A stretch of 64,000 bases of DNA from Acinetobacter sp. ANC 4169 (GCF_002135355.1 NZ_NEGE01000001.1:121764-185763), one strand, 5' to 3'; counted from the stretch's first letter, positions 1 to 10,737 are shown. Made by a program: numbers and translations. The notes: generated from the letters alone by a model not told the origin.

Positions 1-2319
1 TTGCTTATTGCCTGATAAATATAAATTACCCGATGGAACATTACACTGAGTATCAAAAACTTGTGCACCTTCAGCAAATAGTACTGGACGAACCTGGCGA
101 GTCCAATCACCTTTAAATGGTAGTGGTAAGGCCAATTCAGTACCAAATTGTACCAAAGCATTACCCCCTACTTCTTCCGGATCATAGTCTTTTGCTCTTG
201 ACTCATTATAGGTAACACCAGGGTATTTAGGACCTAATGTACTGTTGTCATAACCACGAACCGAGCCAAAACCACCAGCATAGAAGTTTTTATAAAATGG
301 CAGGTCATTACCATAACCTAGCTTACCGTAACCACGTAATACAAAGCCCTTACCTAAAGGCTGGAAGGCTTGTGCATCATAAGTAACTTTTTGATATTCA
401 ACATCACTACCCGGTAATGCAACTTCAGCATTTACACGGTGTGACATACCAGATGTTGGGAAAACTGGACGGTTTAACGTGTTATAAGACCAACCCAAGT
501 TTAAGTTATAAGTCAGGAAATCACCCGTAAACTCAGTACCAAATGGTGCTGATTCACTGCCAGTTGGACAGTTGTATAAACCAGTAGCAGGATCTAATAC
601 CGTATTTACCGTACAGTAAGTAGATGTCTTTTTGGTTTTACCATCGTGCGCAAGCAAGTAATCACGTACATATGTAGACACATACGGACCAGTAGTAACA
701 TCAGTCTGATCAATATTTAAACCCGCGCTCACACTTTGGTTTTCATCAATTGGATAACCAAAAGTAATACCGCCACCCAAACTGTCAGTCACGTAGTTGT
801 TGACGTTATAGTCATTATCCAGCTTGGTTTTACGGTAGTACATGTTATAACCACGACGCACACCATCAATGGTAAAGTACGGATCGGTCACACTTAAATT
901 ATAATAATCTTGTGTTTCTGAACGGGATAAATCAATCGAAACACTATTACCTGTACCCAGGAAGTTAGTTTGGCTTAAACCTGCCTGGAAAGTTACACCA
1001 CCACTTTGCGAGAAACCTACTGCCAGGGTACTTGTGCCTGAATGCTGCTCTTCAACATTGACGTTCAGATCCACCTGATCAGGTACGTTTGGAATGCGTG
1101 CCGGTTTAATATCAACTGTTTTAAAGAAACCTGTACGTTCTAGACGAACTTTAGATAAATCAATTTTTTCATTGCTGGCCAATGCCCCTTCCATCTGGCG
1201 CATTTCACGACGTAATACTTCATCGGCAGTTTTGGTATTACCGGTAAAATTGATACGACGAACCGTAACTTGCTGACCCGGATTAATATAATAATTTAAA
1301 TCAACCAGTTTGGTTTCTTTATTAATTTGCGGAACAATATTGACTTCAGCATAGTAATAACCCGCATTACCATACTTACGCAGTAAAAGCTGCTTGACTG
1401 CATTCACTTTTTCTTGAGAATAAATCTCGCCATCTTTGTATATTTGCAGTGCTTTTAATTCTTCAGGTTTGTATAGTGCATCACCCAAGAATTTGCTTTC
1501 ACCAAATTTAAATTGCTCGCCTTCTTCTACAGCCACTTCAACAAAGATATTCTTTTTATCTTCACTCAAGTTCAAACTTGAATTGGTGATATTGAAATTG
1601 ATATAACCTTTGTTTAAATATAAAGCCCGTAAAGCTTCAAGGCTGGCCGCCATCTTTTCACGTGCATAACGGTCATTACGGGTAACAATTGAACTCCAAC
1701 CGCTTTCTTTAACTGCAAAAGCCTGCTTGATTTCACTTTCTTTAAAAACGGTATTGCCGATGATGTTGATATCAACAACTTTTGCCGCCTTTCCTTCAAC
1801 AAAATCAATGGTTAAATCAACACGGTTATTCGGTCTGGCAGTCGTGATTACCTTAACGTCAGCATCATAACGACCTTGTTGCATATACTGCTGTTCAAGC
1901 TCAGTTTCGATGGTTTGCAAAGCAGATTTTTTCAAAACCTCGCCTTCTGCAATACCCATCTTTTTCAACCCTTCTTCCAGGGCTTCTTTAGGAATAAGTT
2001 TATTTCCCTTAAACTCAACCTTTGAAATAATTGGGCGCTCTATCACTGTAAAAACAAGCGTATCTGCTTGTTGAGATGCTTTAATATCATCAAACAAACC
2101 GGTGGCATACAAAGCACGAATCGCATTTGCAATAGTCGCATCATTGACACGGTCGCCAGCATTGACAGGCAACATCCCATAAACATTTTCTGGCGTTAAA
2201 CGAACAAGTCCGTCAATTTTGATATCGCGGACAATGAATTCATCTGCTGCATATACTTGTTGTACTGCTGCCATTGCACTAACGAGTGCCAAAGGCATAA
2301 ATAAATGTGTGTGCTGCAT
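1..2319 (-). CDS. bamA: BamA, outer membrane protein assembly factor (3' end missing)
   Basis: Central subunit of the BAM complex, which folds and inserts beta-barrel proteins into the outer membrane. The frame is open for 773 codons and leaves the window before a stop. A signal peptide ends near residue 24 (QVYA/ADE). The start of the mature protein (EFIVRDIKIDGLVRLTPE) is a typical first POTRA domain; about five POTRA domains (roughly residues 25-425) precede the 16-strand barrel. The loop-6 motif reads SVRGYDNS, so VRGY replaces the VRGF of E. coli. The last visible residues (RPVLFAEGAQVFDT) are typical of the barrel. It lies 41 bp downstream of rseP in the same direction. The family assignment is very secure. 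Confidence 0.96.
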   Translation of the reverse strand, partial: MQHTHLFMPLALVSAMAAVQQVYAADEFIVRDIKIDGLVRLTPENVYGMLPVNAGDRVNDATIANAIRALYATGLFDDIKASQQADTLVFTVIERPIISKVEFKGNKLIPKEALEEGLKKMGIAEGEVLKKSALQTIETELEQQYMQQGRYDADVKVITTARPNNRVDLTIDFVEGKAAKVVDINIIGNTVFKESEIKQAFAVKESGWSSIVTRNDRYAREKMAASLEALRALYLNKGYINFNITNSSLNLSEDKKNIFVEVAVEEGEQFKFGESKFLGDALYKPEELKALQIYKDGEIYSQEKVNAVKQLLLRKYGNAGYYYAEVNIVPQINKETKLVDLNYYINPGQQVTVRRINFTGNTKTADEVLRREMRQMEGALASNEKIDLSKVRLERTGFFKTVDIKPARIPNVPDQVDLNVNVEEQHSGTSTLAVGFSQSGGVTFQAGLSQTNFLGTGNSVSIDLSRSETQDYYNLSVTDPYFTIDGVRRGYNMYYRKTKLDNDYNVNNYVTDSLGGGITFGYPIDENQSVSAGLNIDQTDVTTGPYVSTYVRDYLLAHDGKTKKTSTYCTVNTVLDPATGLYNCPTGSESAPFGTEFTGDFLTYNLNLGWSYNTLNRPVFPTSGMSHRVNAEVALPGSDVEYQKVTYDAQAFQPLGKGFVLRGYGKLGYGNDLPFYKNFYAGGFGSVRGYDNSTLGPKYPGVTYNESRAKDYDPEEVGGNALVQFGTELALPLPFKGDWTRQVRPVLFAEGAQVFDTQCNVPSGNLYLSGNKQ

Positions 2320-2360
2320 GCCAGTCTTTTCCGATGTTAATTTATTACATATCTACGTTG

Positions 2361-3716
2361 TTATAAACGCATGAAGTCATTGAATAATGCAAGGAGCATC
2401 ATGCTGCCGAGCAGTACCATACCAATTTTTAAACCAACCAATTGTATTTGTTCAGAAACAGGTTTACCACGAATTAACTCAATAACATAGTAAACCAAGT
2501 GTCCACCATCAAGCATTGGAATAGGTAATAAATTTAAAATACCCAAACTCACGCTCATTAAGGCCATAAACGAGATAAAGGTTTGCCAACCCATTTCTGC
2601 ACTTTGCCCTGCCACCTTGGCAATGGTGATTGGTCCAGATAAATTATCCAAGCCAATTAAACCACGAACCATTTTGACGATCGAGTTCAAAATCATACCT
2701 GAAATTTGACCCGTTTTATCAACAGCCATCACCAATGCTTCAGTGGGGCTGTATTGAATGGTTTGCTTATATTCTTCAGGAATCGTTATTTTTCCGGGGA
2801 TGCTTTGTACACCAAGCACACCTGAAACATTGCCCATGCTGTCACGTTTAGCTTGCGGCATCACTTGCAAATGTACCAGTTGATTTTGACGTAATACATC
2901 TATTTTTAATAATTTTTCTGGCGAAGCCTGAACAATTTGAACCACATCGAACCAATCATTCATTTTTACGCCATCAATGGCAACTATTTTATCGCCTTCT
3001 TTCATCCCTTGACGAATAGCCGCGCCATCTTCACTCAGCTTACTTGCCACAGGGGCAATAGGTGGACGGTATGGCATGAAGCCTAAACTATCCAATGCAG
3101 ACTGATTCTGATTTTTCAAAAAGCTTTGAATGGGTAATTTAAAGGTTTCAAGCTGACCGTGACGATCGGCCTGAATTTCAATAGAACCTGTTTCACCGAC
3201 ACGGTCCACCAAGGCAAAATTTAACTTTTCCCACGTATTGACCGCTGTTCCATCAACTGTAGTAATTTTGTCACCAACCTGCATTTGAACTGTAGCAGCG
3301 GGTGTATTGGGTAATACTTTACCTACCCGGGTATTTAATTGCTCTTGCGCCGGAATGAATAAAATCCAGAACAATAACACTGCAAAAACCAAATTGATCA
3401 ATGGCCCAGCAGCAACAATGGCAATACGCTTCCAGGGATGCTGACGGTTGAAGGCTTTGGGTAAATCTTCCTCTGCAACATGCCCTTCACGCTCATCCAG
3501 CATTTTCACATAACCACCTAAAGGCAATGCGGAAAGCTGATATTGAATGCCCGACTTTTTAGAAGTCCACTTGAGCAAGGTAGGCCCAAAGCCAATGGAA
3601 TAAACTAAAACCTTAACGCCGAGCTTACGTGCAACAATATAATGTCCAAACTCGTGAATCGCGATAAGCGGTCCGAGCAGGAGAATTGCTGCCACAATAA
3701 TAAACAAGGCACTCAT
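2361..3716 (-). CDS. rseP: RseP, site-2 intramembrane zinc metalloprotease
   Basis: Inner-membrane protease that cuts transmembrane segments, classically the anti-sigma factor RseA in the sigma-E envelope stress pathway, and that clears leftover signal peptides. The 451-residue length is normal. The zinc motif HEFGH lies in the first membrane helix (His21, Glu22, His25). Two PDZ domains fill the periplasmic middle (about residues 115-310). The C-terminal helix carries the third-ligand motif NLLPIPMLDGGH. It sits between dxr (3 bp away) and bamA, the usual gammaproteobacterial order. Its cleavage substrate here cannot be read from the sequence. Confidence 0.96.
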   Translation of the reverse strand: MSALFIIVAAILLLGPLIAIHEFGHYIVARKLGVKVLVYSIGFGPTLLKWTSKKSGIQYQLSALPLGGYVKMLDEREGHVAEEDLPKAFNRQHPWKRIAIVAAGPLINLVFAVLLFWILFIPAQEQLNTRVGKVLPNTPAATVQMQVGDKITTVDGTAVNTWEKLNFALVDRVGETGSIEIQADRHGQLETFKLPIQSFLKNQNQSALDSLGFMPYRPPIAPVASKLSEDGAAIRQGMKEGDKIVAIDGVKMNDWFDVVQIVQASPEKLLKIDVLRQNQLVHLQVMPQAKRDSMGNVSGVLGVQSIPGKITIPEEYKQTIQYSPTEALVMAVDKTGQISGMILNSIVKMVRGLIGLDNLSGPITIAKVAGQSAEMGWQTFISFMALMSVSLGILNLLPIPMLDGGHLVYYVIELIRGKPVSEQIQLVGLKIGMVLLGSMMLLALFNDFMRL

Positions 3717-3719
3717 ATT

Positions 3720-4916
3720 TTAGCTTCCTTTATGGGTGACAATTTGCTGTGCCACAGATCGCGCCATTTGATCGACCTGCAAAATACGTTCAATCGATTC
3801 TGTAGCACCGCCTTCAACCTGATTTAAAGTCTGTTCGACCACTTGAGCAATGTCAGTAAAACCAATGTTGTTTTGCAAAAAGGCAGCAACAGCGATCTCA
3901 TTGGCAGCATTTAAAATCGCAGGAGCCAGACCACCACTTTGCATGGCTTGACGCGCAAGTTTTAATGCCGGGAAACGTATGGTATCAGGTTCCTGAAAAT
4001 CCAGTTGTTGATTGGTAAATAGGTCAAGTGCAGGTACATGCGTTTGAATACGCTCTGGCCATGCCAGCGCATGCGCAATAGGTGTACACATATCAGGATT
4101 GCCCATTTGTGCCAAAGTCGAACCATCCACATATTGAACCATAGAATGAATGATACTCTGTGGATGTACCACCACTGTTACAAACTGTTCTGAAATTGCA
4201 AAGAGATGGCAGGCTTCAATGAGTTCTAGCCCTTTATTCATTAAGGTTGCTGAATCAACTGAAATTTTTTGACCCATAGACCAGTTGGGATGTTTGCAGG
4301 CCTGTGCAGGAGTTACACTGTGCAGTTGTTCCAGACTGTGATTTAAAAATGGCCCACCAGATGCGGTGAGCAATATACGCGATACACCTTGTTTCGGTTG
4401 TCCATTTCTCTCGTTTTGAAAATAACCTTCAGGCAAGCATTGAAAAATGGCATTGTGTTCAGAATCAACAGGTAACAATTCAGCCTGATAATCACGTGCA
4501 GCCTGCATCATGATGTCACCCGACATTACCAGCGCTTCTTTATTGGCAAGCAGCACACGCTTACCTGCCTTAACCGCAGCCAAGGTCGGCAATAGACCTG
4601 CAGCACCGACAATCGCCGCCATCACCACATCAACATCAGCATGCTCGGCAACAGCAATCAAGCCAGCTTCATCGGTCAAAATTTCAATATCAGTTAAGGA
4701 CTGTTCGTTAAAAGATTGTTGTAATTCTTTAACTCGACTGGAAGGAACAACCACCACTTTTGGTCGATACTGTTTGCATATTTCAACAAGTTCTAAAATT
4801 CGGCTATGCGCCGTGACCGCAAAAACAGAATACTTTTCAGGATGCTGTTGCAGAATTTTTAAGGTACTTTGACCGATTGAACCCGTTACACCTAATATAC
4901 AAACAGATTGTGACAT
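3720..4916 (-). CDS. dxr: Dxr, 1-deoxy-D-xylulose 5-phosphate reductoisomerase
   Basis: NADPH-dependent cytosolic enzyme of the MEP isoprenoid pathway, converting 1-deoxy-D-xylulose 5-phosphate to 2-C-methyl-D-erythritol 4-phosphate. The 398-residue length is normal. The N-terminal NADPH fold starts with ILGVTGSIGQSTL. Metal and substrate motifs are visible in PVDSEHNAIFQ and in the ASGGPF, NWSMGQKISVDSATLMNKGLE and HPQSIIHSMVQ segments. Its start codon touches the cdsA stop and only 3 bp separate it from rseP, so it belongs to a tight envelope and isoprenoid operon. Confidence 0.96.
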   Translation of the reverse strand: MSQSVCILGVTGSIGQSTLKILQQHPEKYSVFAVTAHSRILELVEICKQYRPKVVVVPSSRVKELQQSFNEQSLTDIEILTDEAGLIAVAEHADVDVVMAAIVGAAGLLPTLAAVKAGKRVLLANKEALVMSGDIMMQAARDYQAELLPVDSEHNAIFQCLPEGYFQNERNGQPKQGVSRILLTASGGPFLNHSLEQLHSVTPAQACKHPNWSMGQKISVDSATLMNKGLELIEACHLFAISEQFVTVVVHPQSIIHSMVQYVDGSTLAQMGNPDMCTPIAHALAWPERIQTHVPALDLFTNQQLDFQEPDTIRFPALKLARQAMQSGGLAPAILNAANEIAVAAFLQNNIGFTDIAQVVEQTLNQVEGGATESIERILQVDQMARSVAQQIVTHKGS

Positions 4917-5741
4917 CTATAAATCTACACCAATAAGTTTTAAAACATACATGCCTGCTGCAAAAATTGGAGCAGCAGCAAGCAATGAATCAATACGGTC
5001 AAGTACACCACCATGTCCTGGCAGAATACGACCTGAATCTTTAATTCCAGCACGACGTTTGATCATGGATTCAAACAAGTCACCCAGAACCGAACTAAAT
5101 ACCGTAATTACAGATAAAATTAAAAATAAAATATGCTGTGCAAGGGTTAAATCCAGATAAAGAATTTCTACTGCCACTACAATCAGCATGGCGGTAAAAA
5201 TACCACCGTACAAGCCTTCTACTGATTTGTTTGGACTGACATCTGGAGCAAGCTTGTTCTTGCCCAATTTACGCCCAACAAAGTAAGCACCACTGTCTGC
5301 CCCCCAGACCAGTAAAAACAGGTACATCAACCACCATGGAGAGCTATGCCATACAGAGAAAATTGCGGTAACCGCAGCAGAAACTAAAATAAATCCAATC
5401 ACCTTGAGACTGGAATTGTACCATCCATCATAGCTTGGATACGATTTAACCCAAAAGATACTGAGTATCCAGCAAATAATGGAAGCCGCCCAAAGCAGCA
5501 GAGCGATATCATTTAAATATAATGCCAAGGTTGCTAAAGCTGCAGTGGCAAGTCCGTAAACCCATGCTAAAGGCTTAACCAGATTTTTATTTTTTCTTGG
5601 CATAAGCTTAAACCACTCATACCCAGCCACCCCTGCTGCGACAATCATCAGCATAAACATTGGATACTGAGACTGTGTAGCAAACATACAACTCAGTACG
5701 ACTGCTACCAATACCAATGCGGTTATAATCCGCTCTAACAT
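4917..5741 (-). CDS. cdsA: CdsA, phosphatidate cytidylyltransferase
   Basis: Integral inner-membrane enzyme that makes CDP-diacylglycerol from phosphatidate and CTP, the branch point of phospholipid synthesis. The 274-residue protein has about eight hydrophobic helices. The C-terminal family signature is clear: VWGADSGAYFVGRKLGKNKL, then SPNKSVEGLYGG and GDLFESMIKRRAGIKDSGRILPGHGG (the last split here only for description). Three bp separate it from uppS upstream and none from dxr downstream, so co-translation is likely. Confidence 0.95.
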   Translation of the reverse strand: MLERIITALVLVAVVLSCMFATQSQYPMFMLMIVAAGVAGYEWFKLMPRKNKNLVKPLAWVYGLATAALATLALYLNDIALLLWAASIICWILSIFWVKSYPSYDGWYNSSLKVIGFILVSAAVTAIFSVWHSSPWWLMYLFLLVWGADSGAYFVGRKLGKNKLAPDVSPNKSVEGLYGGIFTAMLIVVAVEILYLDLTLAQHILFLILSVITVFSSVLGDLFESMIKRRAGIKDSGRILPGHGGVLDRIDSLLAAAPIFAAGMYVLKLIGVDL

Positions 5742-5744
5742 TTA

Positions 5745-6497
5745 TTAATTCTCAATTTTCTCTTGTTGGATTTGCTCTGAAGTTTTACCAAAACGACGTT
5801 CACGCCCAGCAAAGACAGCGAATGCATCATCTAATTCTTCAACAGTAAATTCAGGCCACAAGGTGGGGGTAAAATAAAGTTCGGCATAAGCAGCTTGCCA
5901 AAGTAAAAAATTCGACAAACGATAATCACCACCTGTACGGATGAGCAAATCCACAGCAGGTAAATTGGCCATACAGACATGCTGTCCAAACAGCTCAACA
6001 TCAATGTCTTCAACCGCAACTTTTTTTGCCAGCACATCTGCTGCAATCTGTTTTGCAGCCTGAGTCATATCCCACATACCGCCGTAACTGATGGCAATGG
6101 TTAAAGTCATGCTGTCGAAATTAGCAGTCCTTTGTTCAGCTTGCAACATTAACTCACGTAAACGGTCAGACAAACGTGCACGATCACCAATAAACCGCAA
6201 AGCAATATTGAATTTTTCCATCCGTGGCAATTGCTCATGAATGGTTTCTTCCAACAAGTGCATGAGTAAATCAACCTCAAACTGAGGACGATTCCAGTTT
6301 TCACTCGAAAATGCAAAAACGGTTAAGGCTTGAATTTGATTTTCTATACAGTGCTCAACAATCGGATCGAGGATATTTTTACCTTCCCGATGGCCTGCAC
6401 CTTTTTGCATTTTCTTTTTTTTTGCAAAACGATTGTTGCCATCCATAATGATGGCAACATGTTTTGGAAGATGCTTACTGTCTTCTGATACGGTCAT
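5745..6497 (-). CDS. uppS: UppS, undecaprenyl diphosphate synthase
   Basis: cis-Prenyltransferase that extends farnesyl diphosphate with isopentenyl diphosphate to C55 undecaprenyl diphosphate, the lipid carrier for peptidoglycan and O-antigen. The 250-residue length is normal. The catalytic motif is MDGNNRFAKK (Asp19), where most families have MDGNGRWA. Downstream signatures include FAFSSENWNRP and the C-terminal DLLIRTGGDYRLSNFLLWQ region that binds the diphosphate. It lies 6 bp from frr and 3 bp from cdsA. Confidence 0.96.
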   Translation of the reverse strand: MTVSEDSKHLPKHVAIIMDGNNRFAKKKKMQKGAGHREGKNILDPIVEHCIENQIQALTVFAFSSENWNRPQFEVDLLMHLLEETIHEQLPRMEKFNIALRFIGDRARLSDRLRELMLQAEQRTANFDSMTLTIAISYGGMWDMTQAAKQIAADVLAKKVAVEDIDVELFGQHVCMANLPAVDLLIRTGGDYRLSNFLLWQAAYAELYFTPTLWPEFTVEELDDAFAVFAGRERRFGKTSEQIQQEKIEN

Positions 6498-6503
6498 TCA
6501 ATC

Positions 6504-7058
6504 TTAGACCTTCATCAATTCAGCTTCTTTCGCAGCAAGACGCTTGTCTACTTCAGCAACAAATTTATCGGTGATTTTCTGGATATCATCAGATGCACGA
6601 CGTTCATCATCTTCAGAAATTTCTTTTTCTTTTAATAAAGCTTTAATGTCACCCAAAACATCACGACGGATGTTACGAATGGCAACTTTGGCATTTTCTG
6701 CTTCAGTACGTGCAACTTTTTGCATGTCACGACGTGTTTCTTCAGTCAATGCAGCCATAGGCACACGAATCGCATCAGCAGTAATCGGGTTTAAGCCCAA
6801 GTCTGATTCACGGATCGCTTTATCAATTGCAGAAACCATTGAACGTTCAAAAGGCTGAACCAACAATGTACGTGAATCTTCAACACCAACGTTTGCCACT
6901 TGGTTCAATGGAACGTCAGAGCCATAGTAAGAAACCATCACACCATTTAAAATAGATGGGTGCGCACGACCAGTACGAACTTTGGCAAAACCATGCTCCA
7001 AAGACTCTAAAGTCTTGTTCATACGGTCTTCGCTGTCTTTTTTAAGATCGTTAATCAT
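6504..7058 (-). CDS. frr: Frr, ribosome recycling factor
   Basis: Cytosolic factor that, with EF-G, splits post-termination ribosomes. The 184-residue length is standard for the three-helix-bundle plus beta/alpha/beta fold. Visible family motifs are [28 protein letters not shown] and the C-terminal [16 protein letters not shown] Shine-Dalgarno-like GGAAG lies just upstream of the ATG. It follows pyrH after a 78-bp gap, which holds only a weak GAGC/GCTC stem after pyrH. Confidence 0.97.
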   Translation of the reverse strand: MINDLKKDSEDRMNKTLESLEHGFAKVRTGRAHPSILNGVMVSYYGSDVPLNQVANVGVEDSRTLLVQPFERSMVSAIDKAIRESDLGLNPITADAIRVPMAALTEETRRDMQKVARTEAENAKVAIRNIRRDVLGDIKALLKEKEISEDDERRASDDIQKITDKFVAEVDKRLAAKEAELMKV

Positions 7059-7136
7059 ATGATCTTCCTTACTTAATTCTAAGAGATGTAATTACTAAAT
7101 AGCGTGTAGTATAAAGAGCTTTCAGGCTCACGTACA

Positions 7137-7865
7137 TTAATTCGTAACGTGAGTCCCTTCTTTTTCACCCATAACCACTGAAAGCAATGAACCAGCTTTG
7201 TTCATATCGAAGACTTGAAGTGGCACGTTATGGTCACGGCACAGGCAAATCGCAGTTAAGTCCATCACACCCAACTTTTCGTCCAGTACCTGATCAAATG
7301 TAAGTGTTTCGTACTTCACAGCATCATCATATTTGCTTGGATCTTTGTTATAAACGCCATCAACTTTCGTGGCTTTCAAGATCAGGTTGGCTTCAATTTC
7401 AATACCACGCAAGCAAGCTGCTGTATCGGTAGTAAAGAACGGATTACCTGTACCGGCAACAAATACGCATACTTCACCTTGAGTCAAATGACGGATGGCA
7501 TCACGGCTTGAATATGATTCAACCACTGCACCAATCGGTAAAGCAGACATTAAACGGGTTTTAATATTACGACGTACCAAGGCATCGCGTAATGCCAAAC
7601 CGTTCATAACAGTCGCCAACATACCCATCTGGTCACCGGTTACACGGCCAACCAAACCATCTTTTTGCAATTGGCTGCCACGGTACAAATTACCGCCACC
7701 AACCACAATACCGACCTGAACACCCAAACCAACCAGATGAGCAATCGCTAAAGACATTTGATCAAGCACAGTTGCGTCAATACCCATGTCTTTATTTCCA
7801 GCCAGTGCTTCACCAGAAAGTTTCAATAAAATACGTTCATAACGGGGCTTTTTCGAGTCCATCAT
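7137..7865 (-). CDS. pyrH: PyrH, UMP kinase
   Basis: Hexameric bacterial uridylate kinase of the amino acid kinase superfamily that phosphorylates UMP to UDP in pyrimidine nucleotide synthesis. The 242-residue length is normal. The phosphate-binding start [13 protein letters not shown], the [12 protein letters not shown] glycine loop, the [17 protein letters not shown] segment and [16 protein letters not shown] are all present. It heads the run pyrH-frr-uppS-cdsA-dxr-rseP-bamA. Two start ATGs lie side by side (MMDSK) and either could be used. Confidence 0.96.
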   Translation of the reverse strand: MMDSKKPRYERILLKLSGEALAGNKDMGIDATVLDQMSLAIAHLVGLGVQVGIVVGGGNLYRGSQLQKDGLVGRVTGDQMGMLATVMNGLALRDALVRRNIKTRLMSALPIGAVVESYSSRDAIRHLTQGEVCVFVAGTGNPFFTTDTAACLRGIEIEANLILKATKVDGVYNKDPSKYDDAVKYETLTFDQVLDEKLGVMDLTAICLCRDHNVPLQVFDMNKAGSLLSVVMGEKEGTHVTN

Positions 7866-7923
7866 CAGGAAATCTCCAAATCTTCCAATATCTAAAATTT
7901 TATTCGTATACTTAAATTACAAA

Positions 7924-9267
7924 TCAGGCAGATTTAATCTGAATTAACTTGGCATATAAATCATATTCATCTGCATCAGTAATTTCGACTTCAAGCAAAT
8001 CGCCGGCTTTAATCTGGCTTTTATCAATATCTTCTACAAAGACATTGCCATCAATTTCAGGCGCATCTGCATACGAACGAGCCACAGCAACCGGGAATTC
8101 TTCTTCCAGATCATCCACCAGTACAGTCATGGTCTGACCAATACGTTTTTGTAGTTTGGCTGCTGAAATTTCTTGCTGAACTTGCATGAAACGCTCATAG
8201 CGATCTTGCTTGATTTCTTCCGGCACATGATCCGGCAAGTCATTTGCTGTCGCACCTTCAACAGGTGAATAGGTAAAGCAACCCACGCGATCCAGCTGAG
8301 CTTCTTTTAACCATTCCAGCAGGATTTGGAAATCTTCTTCAGTTTCACCCGGGAAACCGACCACAAATGTAGAACGAATGACCAATTCAGGACATTTTTC
8401 ACGCCAAAGTTTTAGGCGCTCTAAAGTATTTTCACTGTGCGCTGGTCGCTTCATCAATTTTAAGATACGCGGACTGGCATGCTGAAAAGGAATGTCTAGA
8501 TATGGCAGGATTTTGCCTTGTGCCATCAAGTCAATTACGGCATCCACATGCGGATATGGATAGACATAATGTAGACGCACCCAGATACCGAGTTGACCCA
8601 AAGCTTCGCACATATCGAAGAATTTGGTTTTAACTGGCTGGCCATTCCAAAAGTCTAATTTATATTTGGTATCCACACCGTAAGCCGAAGTATCTTGGGA
8701 AATCACCAGAACTTCTTTAACACCGGCTTTTTTTAATGCTTGAGCTTCGTTTAAAACCGAACCAACCGGACGTGAAACCAGGTCACCACGCATGCTTGGA
8801 ATAATACAGAAGGTACAACGGTGGTTACAGCCTTCGGATATTTTTAAATAGGCATAGTGTTTTGGCGTTAAACGGATACCCTGTTCAGGCACAAGGTCAA
8901 TAAACGGATTATGCTTTGGTGGTTCCGGAACGTACTCGTGTACGGCCTCCATCACTTCTTGATATGCCGCTGCACCCGTCACTTTTAAGACATTCGGGTG
9001 CATTTGGCGAATTTTGTCTTCATCTTTACCCAAACAGCCGGTCACAATCACACGACCGTTTGCGCTCATGGCTTCGCCAATCGCATCTAAAGATTCTTGT
9101 ACTGCAGATTCAATAAAACCACAGGTATTAACAACTACTAAATCAGCACCATCATAATCTGATGCTACATCATAACCTTCAGTCTTTAACTGAGTTAAAA
9201 TTCGTTCGGAATCTACCAATGCCTTAGGACAACCTAAAGAAACAAAACCGACTTTGGGGGATTTCAT
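7924..9267 (-). CDS. rimO: RimO, ribosomal protein S12 methylthiotransferase
   Basis: Radical-SAM enzyme that adds a methylthio group to the conserved aspartate of ribosomal protein S12. The N-terminal UPF0004 domain (start [20 protein letters not shown]) is followed by the radical SAM cluster motif CNHRCTFC and a C-terminal TRAM domain (roughly the last 65 residues). An in-frame start 15 codons upstream exists. I chose the ATG before KSPKVGF because GGAG sits about 9 nt upstream of it and the protein then begins as family members do, at 447 residues. It is divergent from glnL. Confidence 0.95.
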   Translation of the reverse strand: MKSPKVGFVSLGCPKALVDSERILTQLKTEGYDVASDYDGADLVVVNTCGFIESAVQESLDAIGEAMSANGRVIVTGCLGKDEDKIRQMHPNVLKVTGAAAYQEVMEAVHEYVPEPPKHNPFIDLVPEQGIRLTPKHYAYLKISEGCNHRCTFCIIPSMRGDLVSRPVGSVLNEAQALKKAGVKEVLVISQDTSAYGVDTKYKLDFWNGQPVKTKFFDMCEALGQLGIWVRLHYVYPYPHVDAVIDLMAQGKILPYLDIPFQHASPRILKLMKRPAHSENTLERLKLWREKCPELVIRSTFVVGFPGETEEDFQILLEWLKEAQLDRVGCFTYSPVEGATANDLPDHVPEEIKQDRYERFMQVQQEISAAKLQKRIGQTMTVLVDDLEEEFPVAVARSYADAPEIDGNVFVEDIDKSQIKAGDLLEVEITDADEYDLYAKLIQIKSA

Positions 9268-9627
9268 GAATCTGCGCTCCACTGTAATGCGCGTATTGTA
9301 TGTCTTTTCCACTGATAAAAATAGCTGAAATCCCGACTCTTTGCATTACGCACCAAAATATGCCTATATTTTTAGCAAATATTTAATATGCACCGTTTTG
9401 GTTCACTAATAATTTTATTTCTATTACTATGGAATTGAAATTCTGTCATTAAAAACAAAAAAGCACACTTTTATAGCGGCAGAATTTATATTTATACCCA
9501 TGCTCAAAGTTGGCGTGCATTTTGCTTTATTTCGACAACGTTTAACTCGTTGAATGTCCCATAACAGGGAGAAATGACAAGAAGTGCAGATGCCATTGCG
9601 CTATTTTAACACAGGATACTTTCGCTA
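9268..9627. other. Divergent rimO/glnL intergenic region
   Basis: About 360 bp of A+T-rich sequence between two divergently transcribed genes, so both promoters should lie here. I see no long open frame and no convincing consensus promoter. A short imperfect stem (CAACG/CGTTG) lies near 9535-9555, and the stretch just before glnL contains AGGGAGAAATG, too far upstream to serve as its ribosome binding site. Confidence 0.5.
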
Positions 9628-10737
9628 ATGGATCAACCCGTCGCTATCGACTACCGCCTTTTAGTGGATAATTTAACCACCGCAATTTTATTGGTCGACA
9701 GTAACCTTAATATTTTTTATTTAAATTCTTCTTGTGAATCTTTGTTCGACATTAGTTTACTGCGTGCGGCGGGACAGCCGGTTTTAAATTTGCTGCATAT
9801 GCCCGATGATGAGTTTAATACTGAAGAAGCCCTATTAAATACATTTAAAACCGGACAGCCTTATACCCGTCGTGAAGCTGCCATTAGCGTCAACTTTAAA
9901 GATATTCATGTGGATTATACCGTTTCACAAATCAATTCGGAAAAACCCTATCACCCGCTTCTACTGATTGAATTAAACCAGATTGACCGGATGCTGAAAA
10001 TATCCAAAGAAGAAAACCTGATTCAGCAACACCAGGTCGCCCGACAACTGATTCGCGGTGTCGCGCATGAAATTAAAAATCCTTTAGGCGGCATCCGTGG
10101 TGCCACCCAGTTACTGGCGCGCAGCCTGAACGATCCACAATATGAAGAATTTACCGACATTATTATTAGTGAAGTAGACCGTTTACGTAATTTGGCCGAT
10201 ACCATGCTGGGTTCTCGCCAGTTGCCAAGTTACGAACTAGTCAATGTGCATGAGCCTTTGGAACGTGTCCGCTCACTCATTACCAATCAAACCAAAAAGA
10301 AAATCAAAATTACCCGTGACTATGACCTCTCATTACCTGAAGTCATGGCAGATCGTGACCAGCTCATTCAGGTCATGCTCAATATCAGCGTCAATGCCGT
10401 GCAAGCCATGATGGAAAACAAAGAATTTTTTGTAGATCATCAGCCTGAACTGTTTTTAAGAACCCGGATTCAGCGTCTGGTCACCATTAACGGAGTGTTA
10501 AAACGCTCTGCGGTACGAATTGATATTGAAGATAACGGTCCGGGTGTACCGGAAGAAATTTTAGAATCGGTGTTTTACCCCTTGGTCACAGGACGTGCTA
10601 AAGGTACCGGTCTCGGTTTGAGTATTGCGCAAAACATAATGCACCAACATAGTGGAATGATTGAATGCCAATCTGTTCCAGGAAAAACAGTATTTAGCTT
10701 ATATTTACCTTGGGAGTCTAACCATGTCGCGAAATAA
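9628..10737 (+). CDS. glnL: GlnL (NtrB), nitrogen regulation sensor histidine kinase
   Basis: Soluble histidine kinase/phosphatase that sets the phosphorylation state of GlnG (NtrC) in response to nitrogen supply, normally through PII proteins. An N-terminal PAS domain (about residues 8-120) precedes the dimerisation/phosphoacceptor motif HEIKNPLGG with His147. The ATPase domain shows the N box (NISVNAVQAM), DNGPGVPEEI and GTGLGLSIAQN. The 369-residue length is close to the usual 350. Its end overlaps the start of glnG by 14 nt, so the two are translationally coupled. Confidence 0.94.
   Translation: MDQPVAIDYRLLVDNLTTAILLVDSNLNIFYLNSSCESLFDISLLRAAGQPVLNLLHMPDDEFNTEEALLNTFKTGQPYTRREAAISVNFKDIHVDYTVSQINSEKPYHPLLLIELNQIDRMLKISKEENLIQQHQVARQLIRGVAHEIKNPLGGIRGATQLLARSLNDPQYEEFTDIIISEVDRLRNLADTMLGSRQLPSYELVNVHEPLERVRSLITNQTKKKIKITRDYDLSLPEVMADRDQLIQVMLNISVNAVQAMMENKEFFVDHQPELFLRTRIQRLVTINGVLKRSAVRIDIEDNGPGVPEEILESVFYPLVTGRAKGTGLGLSIAQNIMHQHSGMIECQSVPGKTVFSLYLPWESNHVAK

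Noticed and set aside
4510..4872. 120-codon antisense open frame in dxr
   Set aside because: Shadow frame with Ser/Thr/Ala bias from the opposite strand.
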